Part shown: piece after piece, positions 24,474-36,294 of the stretch | How the letters are laid out: each line of letters starts with the position of its first letter | Position numbering within the stretch: position 1 is the stretch's first letter | Source of the DNA: Hyphomicrobiales bacterium | Lineage (GTDB): Bacteria; Pseudomonadota; Alphaproteobacteria; Rhizobiales; Rhizobiaceae | Assembly: GCA_900469625.1 (NCBI GenBank) | Contig: UBXV01000035.1 | Span: forward strand, 62,001 to 126,000 | Direction: 5' to 3' | Length of the DNA: 64,000 nt | Notes under the pieces: model-generated | Database searches by the model: none | Told to the model about the DNA's origin: nothing | Seen by the model: the letters and a program-made list of their open reading frames with translations, nothing else | Position numbers and translations under genes: made by a program

Positions 24474-25039
24474 GATGTTTGCAGAACCTCGGAAAGCGGA
24501 CGACGCGGTTTCTGTGGCCAGTTGCCCTGTCTGATGCGACCGACAGCGAAGAGCATCACCGGTATCTCATTTTGAGCGAGGCCAAATTCCCGGACGCCCT
24601 CGGCGGCATACATCAGTGTCGCTGCGCCAAGGGTGGCAGAACGTATCGCCTCATCGCGACCCGCACCATGTTCGGCGTATTGCGCCCTAACGCTCTCCTG
24701 CCATCCCGAAGCCGTGTCTTGCGATGTATGATGGCCTGCTTCGACGAACGCCGGCGATCGCGCGGCAATGGTCATATGATCGGGAGACTGCCGACAGATA
24801 ATGAAGGTGACGGCGGCCTCTGAGACCTTGACCTGACCATAGGCCAGTTTGTGGAGCCTCACCTTCGCATCAGATGTCCGGGCTGCAAAGAACCGCCAAT
24901 TCTGCAGGTTGTAAGCCACCGGTGCGCGCGTCGCGAGACGATCGAGATCTTCAATCTCGGCGTTAGCCGGCTCATGAGACGGATCGAATTGAGGAGCGGA
25001 CACGCGCTTCTCGATAAGCCCGATTGTTGGATGACACAT
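24470..25039 (-). CDS. Nitroreductase-family protein with apparent internal deletion
   Basis: 189 aa from ATG 25039 (GGGGA 8 bases upstream); GTG at 25084 is an alternative. It shows TIGLIEKRVSAPQFDPSHE, RLATRAPVAYNLQNWRFFAA and YGQVKVSEAAVTFIICRQ, as in FMN-dependent nitroreductases. In homologues the segment after TLMYAAE continues through a loop such as A-x-G-x-D-S-x-P-M-x-G-F-D before R-E-F; here the sequence goes straight from TLMYAAE to GVREFGLAQNEIPVMLFAVG, so about 15-20 residues near the FMN/substrate pocket are missing in frame. Activity is therefore doubtful. It is co-transcribed with the EamA exporter and divergent from LysR. Confidence 0.72.
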   Translation of the reverse strand: MCHPTIGLIEKRVSAPQFDPSHEPANAEIEDLDRLATRAPVAYNLQNWRFFAARTSDAKVRLHKLAYGQVKVSEAAVTFIICRQSPDHMTIAARSPAFVEAGHHTSQDTASGWQESVRAQYAEHGAGRDEAIRSATLGAATLMYAAEGVREFGLAQNEIPVMLFAVGRIRQGNWPQKPRRPLSEVLQTS

Positions 25040-25141
25040 TACGAAATCCCCTGACATCGTTGTCGGAAGAGATAACGAATTCACCTTTGGATGATAATAA
25101 GCACCAAGAGAACGAAACTCTTATCCATTGGAGCATAATGA

Positions 25142-26044
25142 ATGGACCGCTTCACGGCTTTGCGGGTCTTCAGATCCGTCGCGGAACTGGGCAGCTTTGC
25201 AGAGGCAGCTCGCATGCTTGGCCTTTCACCACCCGCCGTCAGCAAGAATATAGCGGAGCTTGAAGCCCATCTGGGCGTTCGACTGATCAATCGGACGACG
25301 AGACGGATGGCTCTGACGGAGGAAGGCAAGACCTATTTCCACTATGTCACCCGGGGCCTCGATGCGCTAAGCGAAGCGGAAACGGCGCTCTCACTTACGA
25401 AGCAGTCGCCTTCCGGTACGCTCCGCGTGAGTGCACCGATGACCGTCGCGCTTGTTCGCTTTTCTGAGGCAATTCCGGAATTCCTCGCACGTTATCCCGA
25501 CCTCAAGCTTGACCTGCATCTCGATGACCGCCTCGTCGACATTGTTCGCGACGGTTTCGACCTGGCGATAAGGGGTAGCAGCGCTCTTGAAGATTCAAGC
25601 CTTGTCGCGAGAAGACTGGCAGTGACGCCGCATGTACTCTGTGCCGCTCCCTCTTATTTCAAGCGGCATGGAATGCCGACAACGCCGGCTGATCTGAAAG
25701 CGCTGGACCACGTTCGTTTCCTCTACGGCGGGAACGTTGATATCTGGGAATTTCGGAAGGAAGCGCGCACCGAAAGGGTCAAAGTCCAGGCGCGCTATTC
25801 GGTAACATCGAGCTTGGCCGTCCGTGACGCGCTGCGGGGCGGTTTTGGTGTCAGCCTGATCCCCCTACCGTTTGTCGAGAGAGACTTGCAGAATGGGCGG
25901 CTTCAATCGGCATTAGACGACTGGACAACGACAGAAATCACACACTACGCGATCTATCCGTCGCGTCAGCATCTGGCGCCCAAAATCCGCGTCTTTCTCG
26001 ACTTCCTGTCCAAACAGTTTAATCGCGCGCCGTCTGCTCTCTAG
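25142..26044 (+). CDS. LysR-family transcriptional regulator
   Basis: 300-aa regulator with the classic N-terminal helix-turn-helix: FTALRVFRSVAELGSFAEAARMLGLSPPAVSKNIAELEAHLGVRLINRTTRRMALTEEG in segments, then a periplasmic-binding-like effector domain (GTLRVSAPMTVALVRF, DLKLDLHLDDRLVDIVRDGF). It belongs to the CrgA/DmlR-like branch by its NRTTRRMALTEEG motif. ATG 25142 follows TTGGAG. It is divergent from the nitroreductase-EamA pair over a 100-base AT-rich region, the usual LysR arrangement, so it probably controls those genes. Confidence 0.9.
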   Translation: MDRFTALRVFRSVAELGSFAEAARMLGLSPPAVSKNIAELEAHLGVRLINRTTRRMALTEEGKTYFHYVTRGLDALSEAETALSLTKQSPSGTLRVSAPMTVALVRFSEAIPEFLARYPDLKLDLHLDDRLVDIVRDGFDLAIRGSSALEDSSLVARRLAVTPHVLCAAPSYFKRHGMPTTPADLKALDHVRFLYGGNVDIWEFRKEARTERVKVQARYSVTSSLAVRDALRGGFGVSLIPLPFVERDLQNGRLQSALDDWTTTEITHYAIYPSRQHLAPKIRVFLDFLSKQFNRAPSAL

Positions 26045-26086
26045 TAACCGCAAGCCGCGTCGATTTCTTGTTCAATCAAACGTTGA

Positions 26087-27490
<1,404 letters not shown>

Positions 27491-27516
27491 ACGAAAAACA
27501 ACTGCTCCCGATCCAG

Positions 27517-27544
27517 ATCGGCACGGTCATCACGCCGTGCCGAT
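27517..27544 (+). terminator. Terminator-like hairpin after gdhA
   Basis: ATCGGCACGG-N8-CCGTGCCGAT, a perfect 10-bp stem 26 bases after the gdhA stop. No U-run follows. Confidence 0.6.
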
Positions 27545-27675
27545 TGATCGCCCAGGTGCGATCGCTTGGCCTTAGGAAGATAGCCGCGGTCCTGGAATGC
27601 GAGGTATTCGAGCTGTTCAGCTTGCCGCGAGAGGGAGAGGAAGAACTCGCAAACCTTCCGGGTGGGTGTAAGGCA
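27544..27675 (+). pseudogene. Possible C-terminal fragment of an XRE-family regulator
   Basis: A plus-strand frame reads LGLRKIAAVLECEVFELFSL followed by a short acidic tail. The pattern L-x-K-I-A-x-x-L-x-x-x-x-x-E-L-F is the last helix and end of XRE/Cro helix-turn-helix proteins. The N-terminal recognition helices are missing and the segment begins in the gdhA hairpin, so at best this is a fragment. Chance similarity cannot be excluded. Confidence 0.3.
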
Positions 27676-27680
27676 AAAGG

Positions 27681-27709
27681 CGACGGGAACTCCGCCGTCG
27701 TTCCCGTCG
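27681..27709. terminator. Hairpin between converging gdhA region and LysR gene
   Basis: CGACGGGAAC-N9-GTTCCCGTCG, a perfect 10-bp stem 14 bases beyond the LysR stop on the minus strand, suited to terminate from either side. It overlaps the left part of the dif-like 24-mer. Confidence 0.5.
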
Positions 27710-27722
27710 ACACGTTATGCGA

Positions 27723-27724
<2 letters not shown>
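27701..27724 (+). repeat. Dif-like 24-bp repeat, copy 1
   Basis: The site reads TTCCCGTCGACACGTTATGC followed by GATC; 21 of 24 positions equal copy 5 at 60582 (TTCCAGTCG then ATACATTATGCGATC). It is the least dif-like of the five in the centre (CGCATAACGTGT on the complement). It marks the left boundary of the opine/amine oxidation block and includes the stop codon of the LysR gene. Confidence 0.55.
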
Positions 27725-28643
<919 letters not shown>

Positions 28644-28647
28644 TCAC

Positions 28648-28664
28648 CATAATATTTGGTTATG
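28648..28664. promoter_or_regulatory. OccR-type operator candidate (ATAA-N7-TTAT)
   Basis: CATAA-TATTTGG-TTATG is a 5-bp inverted repeat centred 16 bases upstream of the LysR start in the divergent promoter. It resembles the ATAA-N7-TTAT element described for OccR-controlled promoters and also fulfils the general T-N11-A LysR rule. Confidence 0.55.
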
Positions 28665-28773
28665 CTCGCGGCCAGATTACGAATTTGACGGTATTGAAGC
28701 AAGCTGGCAAACCCACTGGAAAACAAACCGTGGCGTCTGGCTCGAACCGGCGCCGCACCAAGGGAACAAACTG

Positions 28774-29499
28774 GTGGGTGCTTTGAGCGCGTATCTCGAT
28801 CTGATGGGGTTCGCCGAAGGAGCCTGGGGCATGGATATGCTCAAGGCGACAGGCGTTACCCTTTGCGTTGCCCTCAGCGGCTTTGCCGCCGGGGCGGTTT
28901 TTGGCTGTCTCTCCGCGGCGGCGTCGTTCTCGTCGCTGCGTGTTCTGAGGGCGTTGGCCGATGGTTACACCACCATCCTGCGCGGTATTCCCGACCTGCT
29001 CGTCATCTATCTCTTCTATTTCGGCAGCAGCGCCGTTTTAAGCCAACTCGGTGCTCTGTTCGGCTCCGAGGGCTTCATCAGCGCGCCCGTCTTCCTGACG
29101 GGCGCGCTGGCGATCGGGGTGGTTTCAGGCGCCTACCAGGCTGAGGTCTATCGCGGTGCGGTGCTCGCACTCTCCAAGGGCGAAATTGAAGCAGCAAGAG
29201 CCTATGGCATGCCGAACCACCTTCTGTTTCGCCGCATCATCCTGCCCCAAGCGACGCGGTTCGCAATCCCGGGGGTCGGCAATGTCTGGCAACTGGTGCT
29301 GAAGGAATCAGCGCTCATCTCGGTGGTGGGGCTGATCGAACTGATGCGACAGGCCCAGATCGGCGCGGGCTCGACCCGCAAGCCCTTCACGTTCTTCCTG
29401 ACGGCTGCGGTGCTTTACCTGCTGATCAGCTTCGTGTCGGGCGTCCTGTTCCGGATTGCAGAGAAGCGCGCCATGCGCGGGATCAGGCGGGCACTATGA
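28774..29499 (+). CDS. Amino-acid/opine ABC transporter permease, HisQ/OccQ type
   Basis: 241 aa from GTG 28774 (AGGGAA 7 bases upstream); the frame is open further upstream, but this start gives the usual HisQ length. Motifs are TVTL-like TGVTLCVALSGFAAG, YTTILRGIPDLLVIYLFYFG, and the EAA loop SKGEIEAARAYGMPNHLLFRRIILPQA. It forms the membrane pore with the HisM-type partner, whose ATG overlaps its stop. First gene of the operon behind the OccR-like regulator. Confidence 0.92.
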   Translation: MGALSAYLDLMGFAEGAWGMDMLKATGVTLCVALSGFAAGAVFGCLSAAASFSSLRVLRALADGYTTILRGIPDLLVIYLFYFGSSAVLSQLGALFGSEGFISAPVFLTGALAIGVVSGAYQAEVYRGAVLALSKGEIEAARAYGMPNHLLFRRIILPQATRFAIPGVGNVWQLVLKESALISVVGLIELMRQAQIGAGSTRKPFTFFLTAAVLYLLISFVSGVLFRIAEKRAMRGIRRAL

Positions 29500-30211
29500 T
29501 CGATCTTCCCTTCATCTACGACGCCTTCGTGCAGCTTTGCAGCGGCATCCCGCTGACGTTGCAACTGGTGGCAGTGTCCGTCGCGTCCGGCGCCGTTCTG
29601 GCAATTGCTCTTGCAGCGATGAGACTGTCGTCCTGGCCGCCGCTGGATCTCCTGGCGCGGATTTACATCTTCATCTTTCGCGGCACGCCGCTTCTGGTGC
29701 AGCTCTATCTCATCTACTACGGCCTCAGCCAGTTTCCCGAACTGCGCAAGACCTTCCTATGGCCGTTCCTGCGGGAGGCCTATTGGTGCGCAGCGCTCGC
29801 GCTTGCGCTCAACACAGCAGCCTACAGTGCCGAAATCATCCGCGGCGGCGTGCTCTCAGTGCCTGCCGGGCAGATCGAAGCCGCGCGGGCCTATGGCATG
29901 GGCGGCTTCACGCTCATCCGTCGCATCATAGCCCCGCAGGCGCTGCGGCAGATGCTGCCTGGCTACTCCAACGAAGTAATCCTGATGGTGAAATCGACGG
30001 CGCTGGCCTCGACCATAACCATGATGGAAGTCACAGGGCTGGCGGCAAAACTCATCTCGGCGACCTACCGCCCTGTGGAGATCTTCATCGCCGCCGGCGC
30101 GATCTATCTGCTGCTCAATTTCATCGTCAGCCGGCTGTTCAAGCTGTTCGAGTACCGGCTTTCAGCCGCGCAGCGCCAACCCCTCTACCGACGTGCCGCA
30201 GGAGAAAATGC

Positions 30212-30215
<4 letters not shown>
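29496..30215 (+). CDS. Amino-acid/opine ABC transporter permease, HisM/OccM type
   Basis: 239-aa permease: GIPLTLQLVAVSVASGAVLA at the N-terminus, the IFRGTPLLVQLYLIYYGLSQFP motif typical of HisM/OccM, and the EAA loop PAGQIEAARAYGMGGFTLIRRIIAPQALRQ. It overlaps the preceding permease and the following ATPase gene by four bases each, so translation is coupled. It should pair with the upstream HisQ-like protein. Confidence 0.93.
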
Positions 30216-31856
<1,641 letters not shown>

Positions 31857-31920
31857 GCCTCGACAACCGGCCCGTCCGAGTTTCGGGCGGGCCACGCCAC
31901 CGGCATACGGACCGAAAAGC

Positions 31921-33042
31921 ATGCGCAGACTACCAGATCAAGACATCGTCATCATTGGAGCAGGCCTTGTGGGCGCCGCCCTCGCCTGGGGCCTTGCGCG
32001 CGCGGGTGAGCGACCGCTGCTTCTGGACGGAGACGATCTGTCGCTGCGCGCATCTCGCGCCAACTTTGCGTTGATCTGGGTTCAGGGCAAGGGGCTCGGC
32101 GCTCCCCATTATGCACGCTGGACAATGCGCTCGACCCGCCTTTGGCCGGAATTCGCGGCCGCGTTAAAAGAGACTTCCGGCGTCGATGTTGCCCTGAAGC
32201 AAAATGGGGGCTTCACCTTTGCGCTGAGCGAAGCCGAGCTGGAACGGACGCATGAAGACGTCGTGGCGGTTGCACGCGAACTTGGCGATGATGCCACCGA
32301 ACATACCCTGCTCGACCACGCAGAGACGGCGAAACTGGTGCCGGCGATCGGACGGGATGTCGTCGGCTCCGTCTATTCGCCAATGGATGGCGACGTGAAC
32401 TCGCTCCGCCTGCTCCGGGCGCTTCATACCGGCATGATAAATCTAGGCGCTGCTTACGAGCCGCATTGTGAGATCGACGAGATCACCCCCCGATCGGGCG
32501 GGTTCCAACTGAAGGGCGGCTGGGGCGAGGTTTTCGCCAAACGCATCGTCCTGACGGCTGGCGTCGGCAACAGCCGGCTTGCCGCGATGGTCGGCATTCA
32601 CGCGCCCTCCGTGCGCAGCAAGGGGCAGATCCTCGTCACCGAAAAATGCCGTCCATTTTTCCCCTACACCTCGGCCACGCTCAGACAAGCCGACGAAGGC
32701 GGCGTGATGATCGGCGACAGCCAGGAAACCCACACGGACTCGATTGCCACCAACCAGGACATCAGCGCGGTTCTGGCCGATCGGGCCATCCGGACATTTC
32801 CCTGCCTGAGCGGCGTCAACGTCCTTCGCTCCTGGGCCGGCTTTCGCGTCAAGACACCCGACGGTTTTCCCATTTACGAGCAGTCGGCCGACCATCCCGG
32901 TGCCTATGTGGCGATGTGCCATTCCGGCGTGACGCTTGCTGCAATCCACGCGCTCGTCGTCGCCGGTGAGATCGCCACCCAGCAGGCCGTACTTGCCGGC
33001 AACACGTTCCCCGGCAGGAGATTTCATGTTTCGCAGAATTGA
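31921..33042 (+). CDS. FAD-dependent amine/opine oxidase small subunit (OoxB/HcnC/DAO type)
   Basis: 373-aa DAO-superfamily protein: N-terminal dinucleotide motif IVIIGAGLVGAALAWGLARAG, catalytic-domain segments such as MDGDVNSLRLLRAL and a C-terminal LRSWAGFRVKTPDGFPIYE with AYVAMCHSGVTLAAIHALVVA for the FAD pyrophosphate end. It resembles subunit B of octopine/nopaline oxidase and HcnC, which carry out C-N bond oxidation. It is followed, with 17 bases overlap, by a [2Fe-2S] protein and then by an OoxA/HcnB-like subunit, implying a three-subunit membrane-associated dehydrogenase passing electrons to the respiratory chain. Confidence 0.9.
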   Translation: MRRLPDQDIVIIGAGLVGAALAWGLARAGERPLLLDGDDLSLRASRANFALIWVQGKGLGAPHYARWTMRSTRLWPEFAAALKETSGVDVALKQNGGFTFALSEAELERTHEDVVAVARELGDDATEHTLLDHAETAKLVPAIGRDVVGSVYSPMDGDVNSLRLLRALHTGMINLGAAYEPHCEIDEITPRSGGFQLKGGWGEVFAKRIVLTAGVGNSRLAAMVGIHAPSVRSKGQILVTEKCRPFFPYTSATLRQADEGGVMIGDSQETHTDSIATNQDISAVLADRAIRTFPCLSGVNVLRSWAGFRVKTPDGFPIYEQSADHPGAYVAMCHSGVTLAAIHALVVAGEIATQQAVLAGNTFPGRRFHVSQN

Positions 33043-33325
33043 TAAAGCAGCGGATACCGTCGCCATCACGTTCGACGGTATCCCGATGCGCGTCGACATC
33101 GAACTGACGGTGGCCGCAGCACTCCTTAGCCAAGGTATCAGCACGTTGCGCACGAGCGTCGTCGGCGATCGCCCACGTGCGCCCTATTGCCTGATGGGTG
33201 TCTGCTTCGAATGCCTGGTCACCATCGACGGCGTTCAAAACCGGCAGGCTTGCATGACCGTCGTGCGTGACGGGATGGCGATCTCATCGCAAAGCGGTGC
33301 CCGCTCTCTGGACGAAGGGTGCTGA
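33026..33325 (+). CDS. (2Fe-2S)-binding subunit of the three-part oxidase (HcnA-like)
   Basis: 99-aa ferredoxin-like protein: TFDGIPMRVDIELTVAAALL, then APYCLMGVCFECLVTIDG and NRQACMTVVRDGM. The Cys pattern C-x4-C-x2-C plus a fourth Cys in RQACM is the plant-type [2Fe-2S] arrangement of HcnA and of sarcosine-oxidase alpha N-termini. ATG 33026 lies inside the 3' end of the preceding gene. Its stop is only 2 bases before the next ATG. Ti-plasmid octopine oxidase is usually described as two-subunit; a separate iron-sulfur subunit makes this complex more HcnABC-like. Confidence 0.9.
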   Translation: MFRRIDKAADTVAITFDGIPMRVDIELTVAAALLSQGISTLRTSVVGDRPRAPYCLMGVCFECLVTIDGVQNRQACMTVVRDGMAISSQSGARSLDEGC

Positions 33326-33327
33326 CG

Positions 33328-34806
33328 ATGGCGCTCCGGAAAATCGAAGACCTTCACCTTCTCGACCGCGAATATGATCTCGCAATCATCGGTGCAGGGC
33401 CGGCGGGGATGGCCGCAGCGGCGCAAGCGGCCGCCGCTGGCGCGCGAACGATCCTCCTTGATGAAAACCCCGCCCCCGGCGGCCAGATCTACCGGTCGAT
33501 CGAAAGGAATTCGCCAGCAAGGCGCGCCTTCCTCGGCAAGGACTACTGGAAGGGAAAGGGCGTCCTTAAGGCGTTTCTTCAGTGCGACGCCGCCTACCTG
33601 CCCCAAGCACTCGTCTGGAGTGTCGAGCAAGGCGAGACCGATGGAAAGGTATCTGTCGAACTGCGCGTTTCGGCCGGTGGCAAAAGCAGCATCGTCCATG
33701 CGCGACGGGTCGTCTTCGCCACCGGCGCGATGGAACGGCCGATGCCCGTAAGGGGGTGGACGCTTCCCGGCGTCATGACGATCGGCGCGGCCCAAATCGC
33801 ACTCAAGTCTTCAGGGCTGGTGCCCGACGGCCGCGTTGTTTTGGCAGGCAGCGGCCCCCTGCTTTATCTCTTTGCCGATCAATTGCTGCAGGCAGGTGGC
33901 AACCTCGTCGCGCTACTCGACACGACGCCGCGTTCGAATTGGGCGAAGGCGCTGCCTTTCCTGCCCCCGTTTCTGGTTTCGCCCTATCTGTTGAAGGGCC
34001 TGGCGCTGTTGGCCAAGGTCCGGCGCTCGGTACCGGTTTTCAACGATATCAAGGCGATCGAGATTATCGGTCAGGACCGGGCCACCGCAATCCGCTTCCA
34101 GGCCAAGGGCCGGACGGAGGAAATCGACATCGACAGCGCCTTCCTGCATCAGGGGGTCGTCCCCAACAACAGCCTCGCCAACGCGACCGGATGTCTTCTT
34201 GCCTGGAATGACCGCCAGAAGTGTTTTCAGCCGGAACTTGACACACGCGGTCGATCCTCGCTGCCGGCGATCTACGTCGCCGGTGACGGCGGCGGCATCG
34301 GCGGCGCGCTTGTCGCGGAGGTCGGCGGGCGGATAGCGGCGCTGGCCGCCTGTCTCGATCTCTTTCCGGAGAAGGCGCGCCGGATCGGACCGCTGCTTGC
34401 CAAGCACGAAAAGCGGCGCAGGGTCTTGTCGCGCGGACGCACCTTCATCGACACGCTCTATCAGCCCGCCGCGACGTTTCGCGCTCCGACCGATCTGGAG
34501 ACGATCGCATGCCGCTGCGAAGAAGTAACGGTCGGCGCCATCCGTGATGCCGCCGCGCGCAACGTGGTCGGCCCCAACCAGCTCAAGACGATGCTGCGTT
34601 GTGGCATGGGGCCGTGCCAGGGGCGAATGTGCACGGCGACCATCACCGAAATTCTGGCTGACGTGCAGCAGCGGTCCCCTGCCGATATCGGCACCTACAG
34701 GCTTCGTACACCGATAAAGCCCGTCCCCTTGCGCGAGTTTGCCTCGCTCCCCCTCACGCCGGATGCCGTTCAGGCCGTTACCGGTGACCATTCCGACAGA
34801 AGCTGA
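33328..34806 (+). CDS. FAD/NAD(P)-binding oxidase large subunit (OoxA/HcnB type)
   Basis: 492 aa from ATG 33328 with GAAGGG upstream. Two nucleotide-binding folds are visible: DLAIIGAGPAGMAAAAQAAA near residue 17 followed by DENPAPGGQIYR, and VVLAGSGPLLYLFADQLL near 170, plus ATGAMERPMPVRGWTLPGV, diagnostic for HcnB/OoxA. The C-terminus carries a BFD-like cysteine cluster, ACRCEEVTVGAI and LRCGMGPCQGRMC, that can hold another [2Fe-2S] centre. Together with the two preceding genes it forms a heterotrimeric amine dehydrogenase. Confidence 0.93.
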   Translation: MALRKIEDLHLLDREYDLAIIGAGPAGMAAAAQAAAAGARTILLDENPAPGGQIYRSIERNSPARRAFLGKDYWKGKGVLKAFLQCDAAYLPQALVWSVEQGETDGKVSVELRVSAGGKSSIVHARRVVFATGAMERPMPVRGWTLPGVMTIGAAQIALKSSGLVPDGRVVLAGSGPLLYLFADQLLQAGGNLVALLDTTPRSNWAKALPFLPPFLVSPYLLKGLALLAKVRRSVPVFNDIKAIEIIGQDRATAIRFQAKGRTEEIDIDSAFLHQGVVPNNSLANATGCLLAWNDRQKCFQPELDTRGRSSLPAIYVAGDGGGIGGALVAEVGGRIAALAACLDLFPEKARRIGPLLAKHEKRRRVLSRGRTFIDTLYQPAATFRAPTDLETIACRCEEVTVGAIRDAAARNVVGPNQLKTMLRCGMGPCQGRMCTATITEILADVQQRSPADIGTYRLRTPIKPVPLREFASLPLTPDAVQAVTGDHSDRS

Positions 34807-34828
34807 CCACTCCACAAAGGAAACAAAA

Positions 34829-35173
34829 ATGGCAGAACGTCATCTCCGCACACCCATCATGCACCGCGTCGTTGAACACAACGGCATCGTCTATGTCGGC
34901 GGCACGACCTGCGACGACGAAAGCCTCGACATGGCCGGCCAGACCCGGGAAATCCTGGCGAAGATCGATCGTTATCTGGCGGAAGCTGGCACCGACAAGA
35001 CGAAACTCCTGACGGCCACGATCTTCGTGACCGACCTTGGCAAGAAGCCGGACATGGATGCCGTTTGGAAGGCGTGGATTACCCCAGAAGAGCTGCCGAC
35101 CCGCGCGACCGTGGGCGTTGCCGATCTCGGTGGCGACACGCTGATCGAAGTGGTCGTCTCGGCCTATAAGTAG
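34829..35173 (+). CDS. RidA/YjgF-family protein
   Basis: 114 aa from ATG 34829, AAAGG upstream. It has IMHRVVEHNGIVYVGGTTCD, MAGQTREILAKIDRYLAEAG, and a C-terminal PTRATVGVADLGGDTLIEVVVSAYK, where the Arg-Ala-Thr-V-G-V and Glu near the end match the RidA pocket. It is the last gene of the opine-type operon, 22 bases after the oxidase. The oxidase should release an imino acid from its substrate, so RidA hydrolysis of this imine/enamine is a coherent role. Confidence 0.9.
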   Translation: MAERHLRTPIMHRVVEHNGIVYVGGTTCDDESLDMAGQTREILAKIDRYLAEAGTDKTKLLTATIFVTDLGKKPDMDAVWKAWITPEELPTRATVGVADLGGDTLIEVVVSAYK

Positions 35174-35230
35174 CCGTCGCTGACCGGATCAGGCGAGACG
35201 ACCCAGTCTCGCATGATCCGGCGCAGTCAT

Positions 35231-36142
35231 TCAGGCGCTCGGTCGGGACTGAAGCGTGTCGAACGGGGCGACCGCCTGTCGCAGAAAATCTATGAGCTTG
35301 CTGGCTGCGAGCGATCGTGGATGGTTCCTCGGTGTAAGCAGCCACAGATCGATCGTCGTTTCCGGAACGATACTGCGCCGCACGAGAACGTCACTGCCAA
35401 AATCGAGCCCGACGAACGAAGGCACGATGGAAACGCCGACGCCATTGGCAACGAAACAACAGGCCGTCTCCGAGAGCGGAACCTCGATCCGGTTTCTCTT
35501 CTGCACGCCCTTGATCTGGAAGGCGCGGTCAATCGTCATCAGCGAGCAATCGTCACGCGCCAGCGAAACGAAGGGATCGCCGCCGAGATCTTCGAGATCG
35601 ATGACGGATTTGTCCGCCAGCGGATGGTGGGCGGGAAGAACGCAGACCATTTCGAAACGCATAAGACGCTCGGCGTCGACGTTGGGATGCTCGAACGGCA
35701 GCACGCTGAGGCCGATATCCACCTGTTGTGCCGCGACGAGATCGATGATGCGCGGCGAAGGCAGGCTTCGCATCGTGAAGTGAATATCGGGCTGTTCGGC
35801 AAGCAGGGGCGAAAGCGCTTGGGCGAGAAAACGCGTGGTCAGCGCCGGCGGGGCGACAAGCGTGATCTCTCCCCATTCCTGATTGCGGACGGCGTCGGCG
35901 AGCCGAGCCACGCGCACGGTCCCCGAGAACATCTTAGCGACCTCGACCGCAAGCATGCGGCCTTCGAGTGTTGGCGTGAGCCGGCCGCCGGCGCGAACGA
36001 AAAGCCGGAAACCGCAGGCATCCGAAAAGCTGCGCAGGAGCTTGCTGACCGCCGGCTGAGAGATCCGCATGCGCTCGGCGGCAAGCGTGACGGATCCGGT
36101 CTCGACGGTATTGTGGAACGCCTCCAACTGGCGGATGTTCAT
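35231..36142 (-). CDS. LysR-family regulator, OccR/NocR-related
   Basis: 303 aa from ATG 36142 (AAAGG upstream). N-terminus MNIRQLEAFHNTVETGSVTL, then ERMRISQPAVSKLLRSF, and FRLFVRAGGRLTPTLEGRML; similar to the OccR-like regulator at 27723 but a distinct paralogue. The effector domain runs from ITLVAPPALTTRFLAQAL. It converges on the RidA gene and is divergent from the SBP-oxidase-RidA module at 36295, with an inverted repeat between, so it likely controls that module. Confidence 0.9.
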   Translation of the reverse strand: MNIRQLEAFHNTVETGSVTLAAERMRISQPAVSKLLRSFSDACGFRLFVRAGGRLTPTLEGRMLAVEVAKMFSGTVRVARLADAVRNQEWGEITLVAPPALTTRFLAQALSPLLAEQPDIHFTMRSLPSPRIIDLVAAQQVDIGLSVLPFEHPNVDAERLMRFEMVCVLPAHHPLADKSVIDLEDLGGDPFVSLARDDCSLMTIDRAFQIKGVQKRNRIEVPLSETACCFVANGVGVSIVPSFVGLDFGSDVLVRRSIVPETTIDLWLLTPRNHPRSLAASKLIDFLRQAVAPFDTLQSRPSA

Positions 36143-36201
36143 GGGTATGCCTTTGCCTTGAATCGAACAATATGAGTTTAGGTTATAATGATCGGATAAT
36201 T

Positions 36202-36222
36202 TGATATTTGACAATCATATCA
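36202..36222. promoter_or_regulatory. LysR operator candidate
   Basis: TGATAT-N9-ATATCA, a perfect 6-bp inverted repeat, about 60 bases upstream of the LysR start and 73 bases upstream of the SBP start. It satisfies the T-N11-A rule and sits in the AT-rich divergent promoter. Confidence 0.5.
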
Positions 36223-36294
36223 CCGTCTCGCTTCTCTGACACCAACCAAACACGACGGATCGGGCGTTCGATCTGCTTCAAAAAGGGAACGAGA

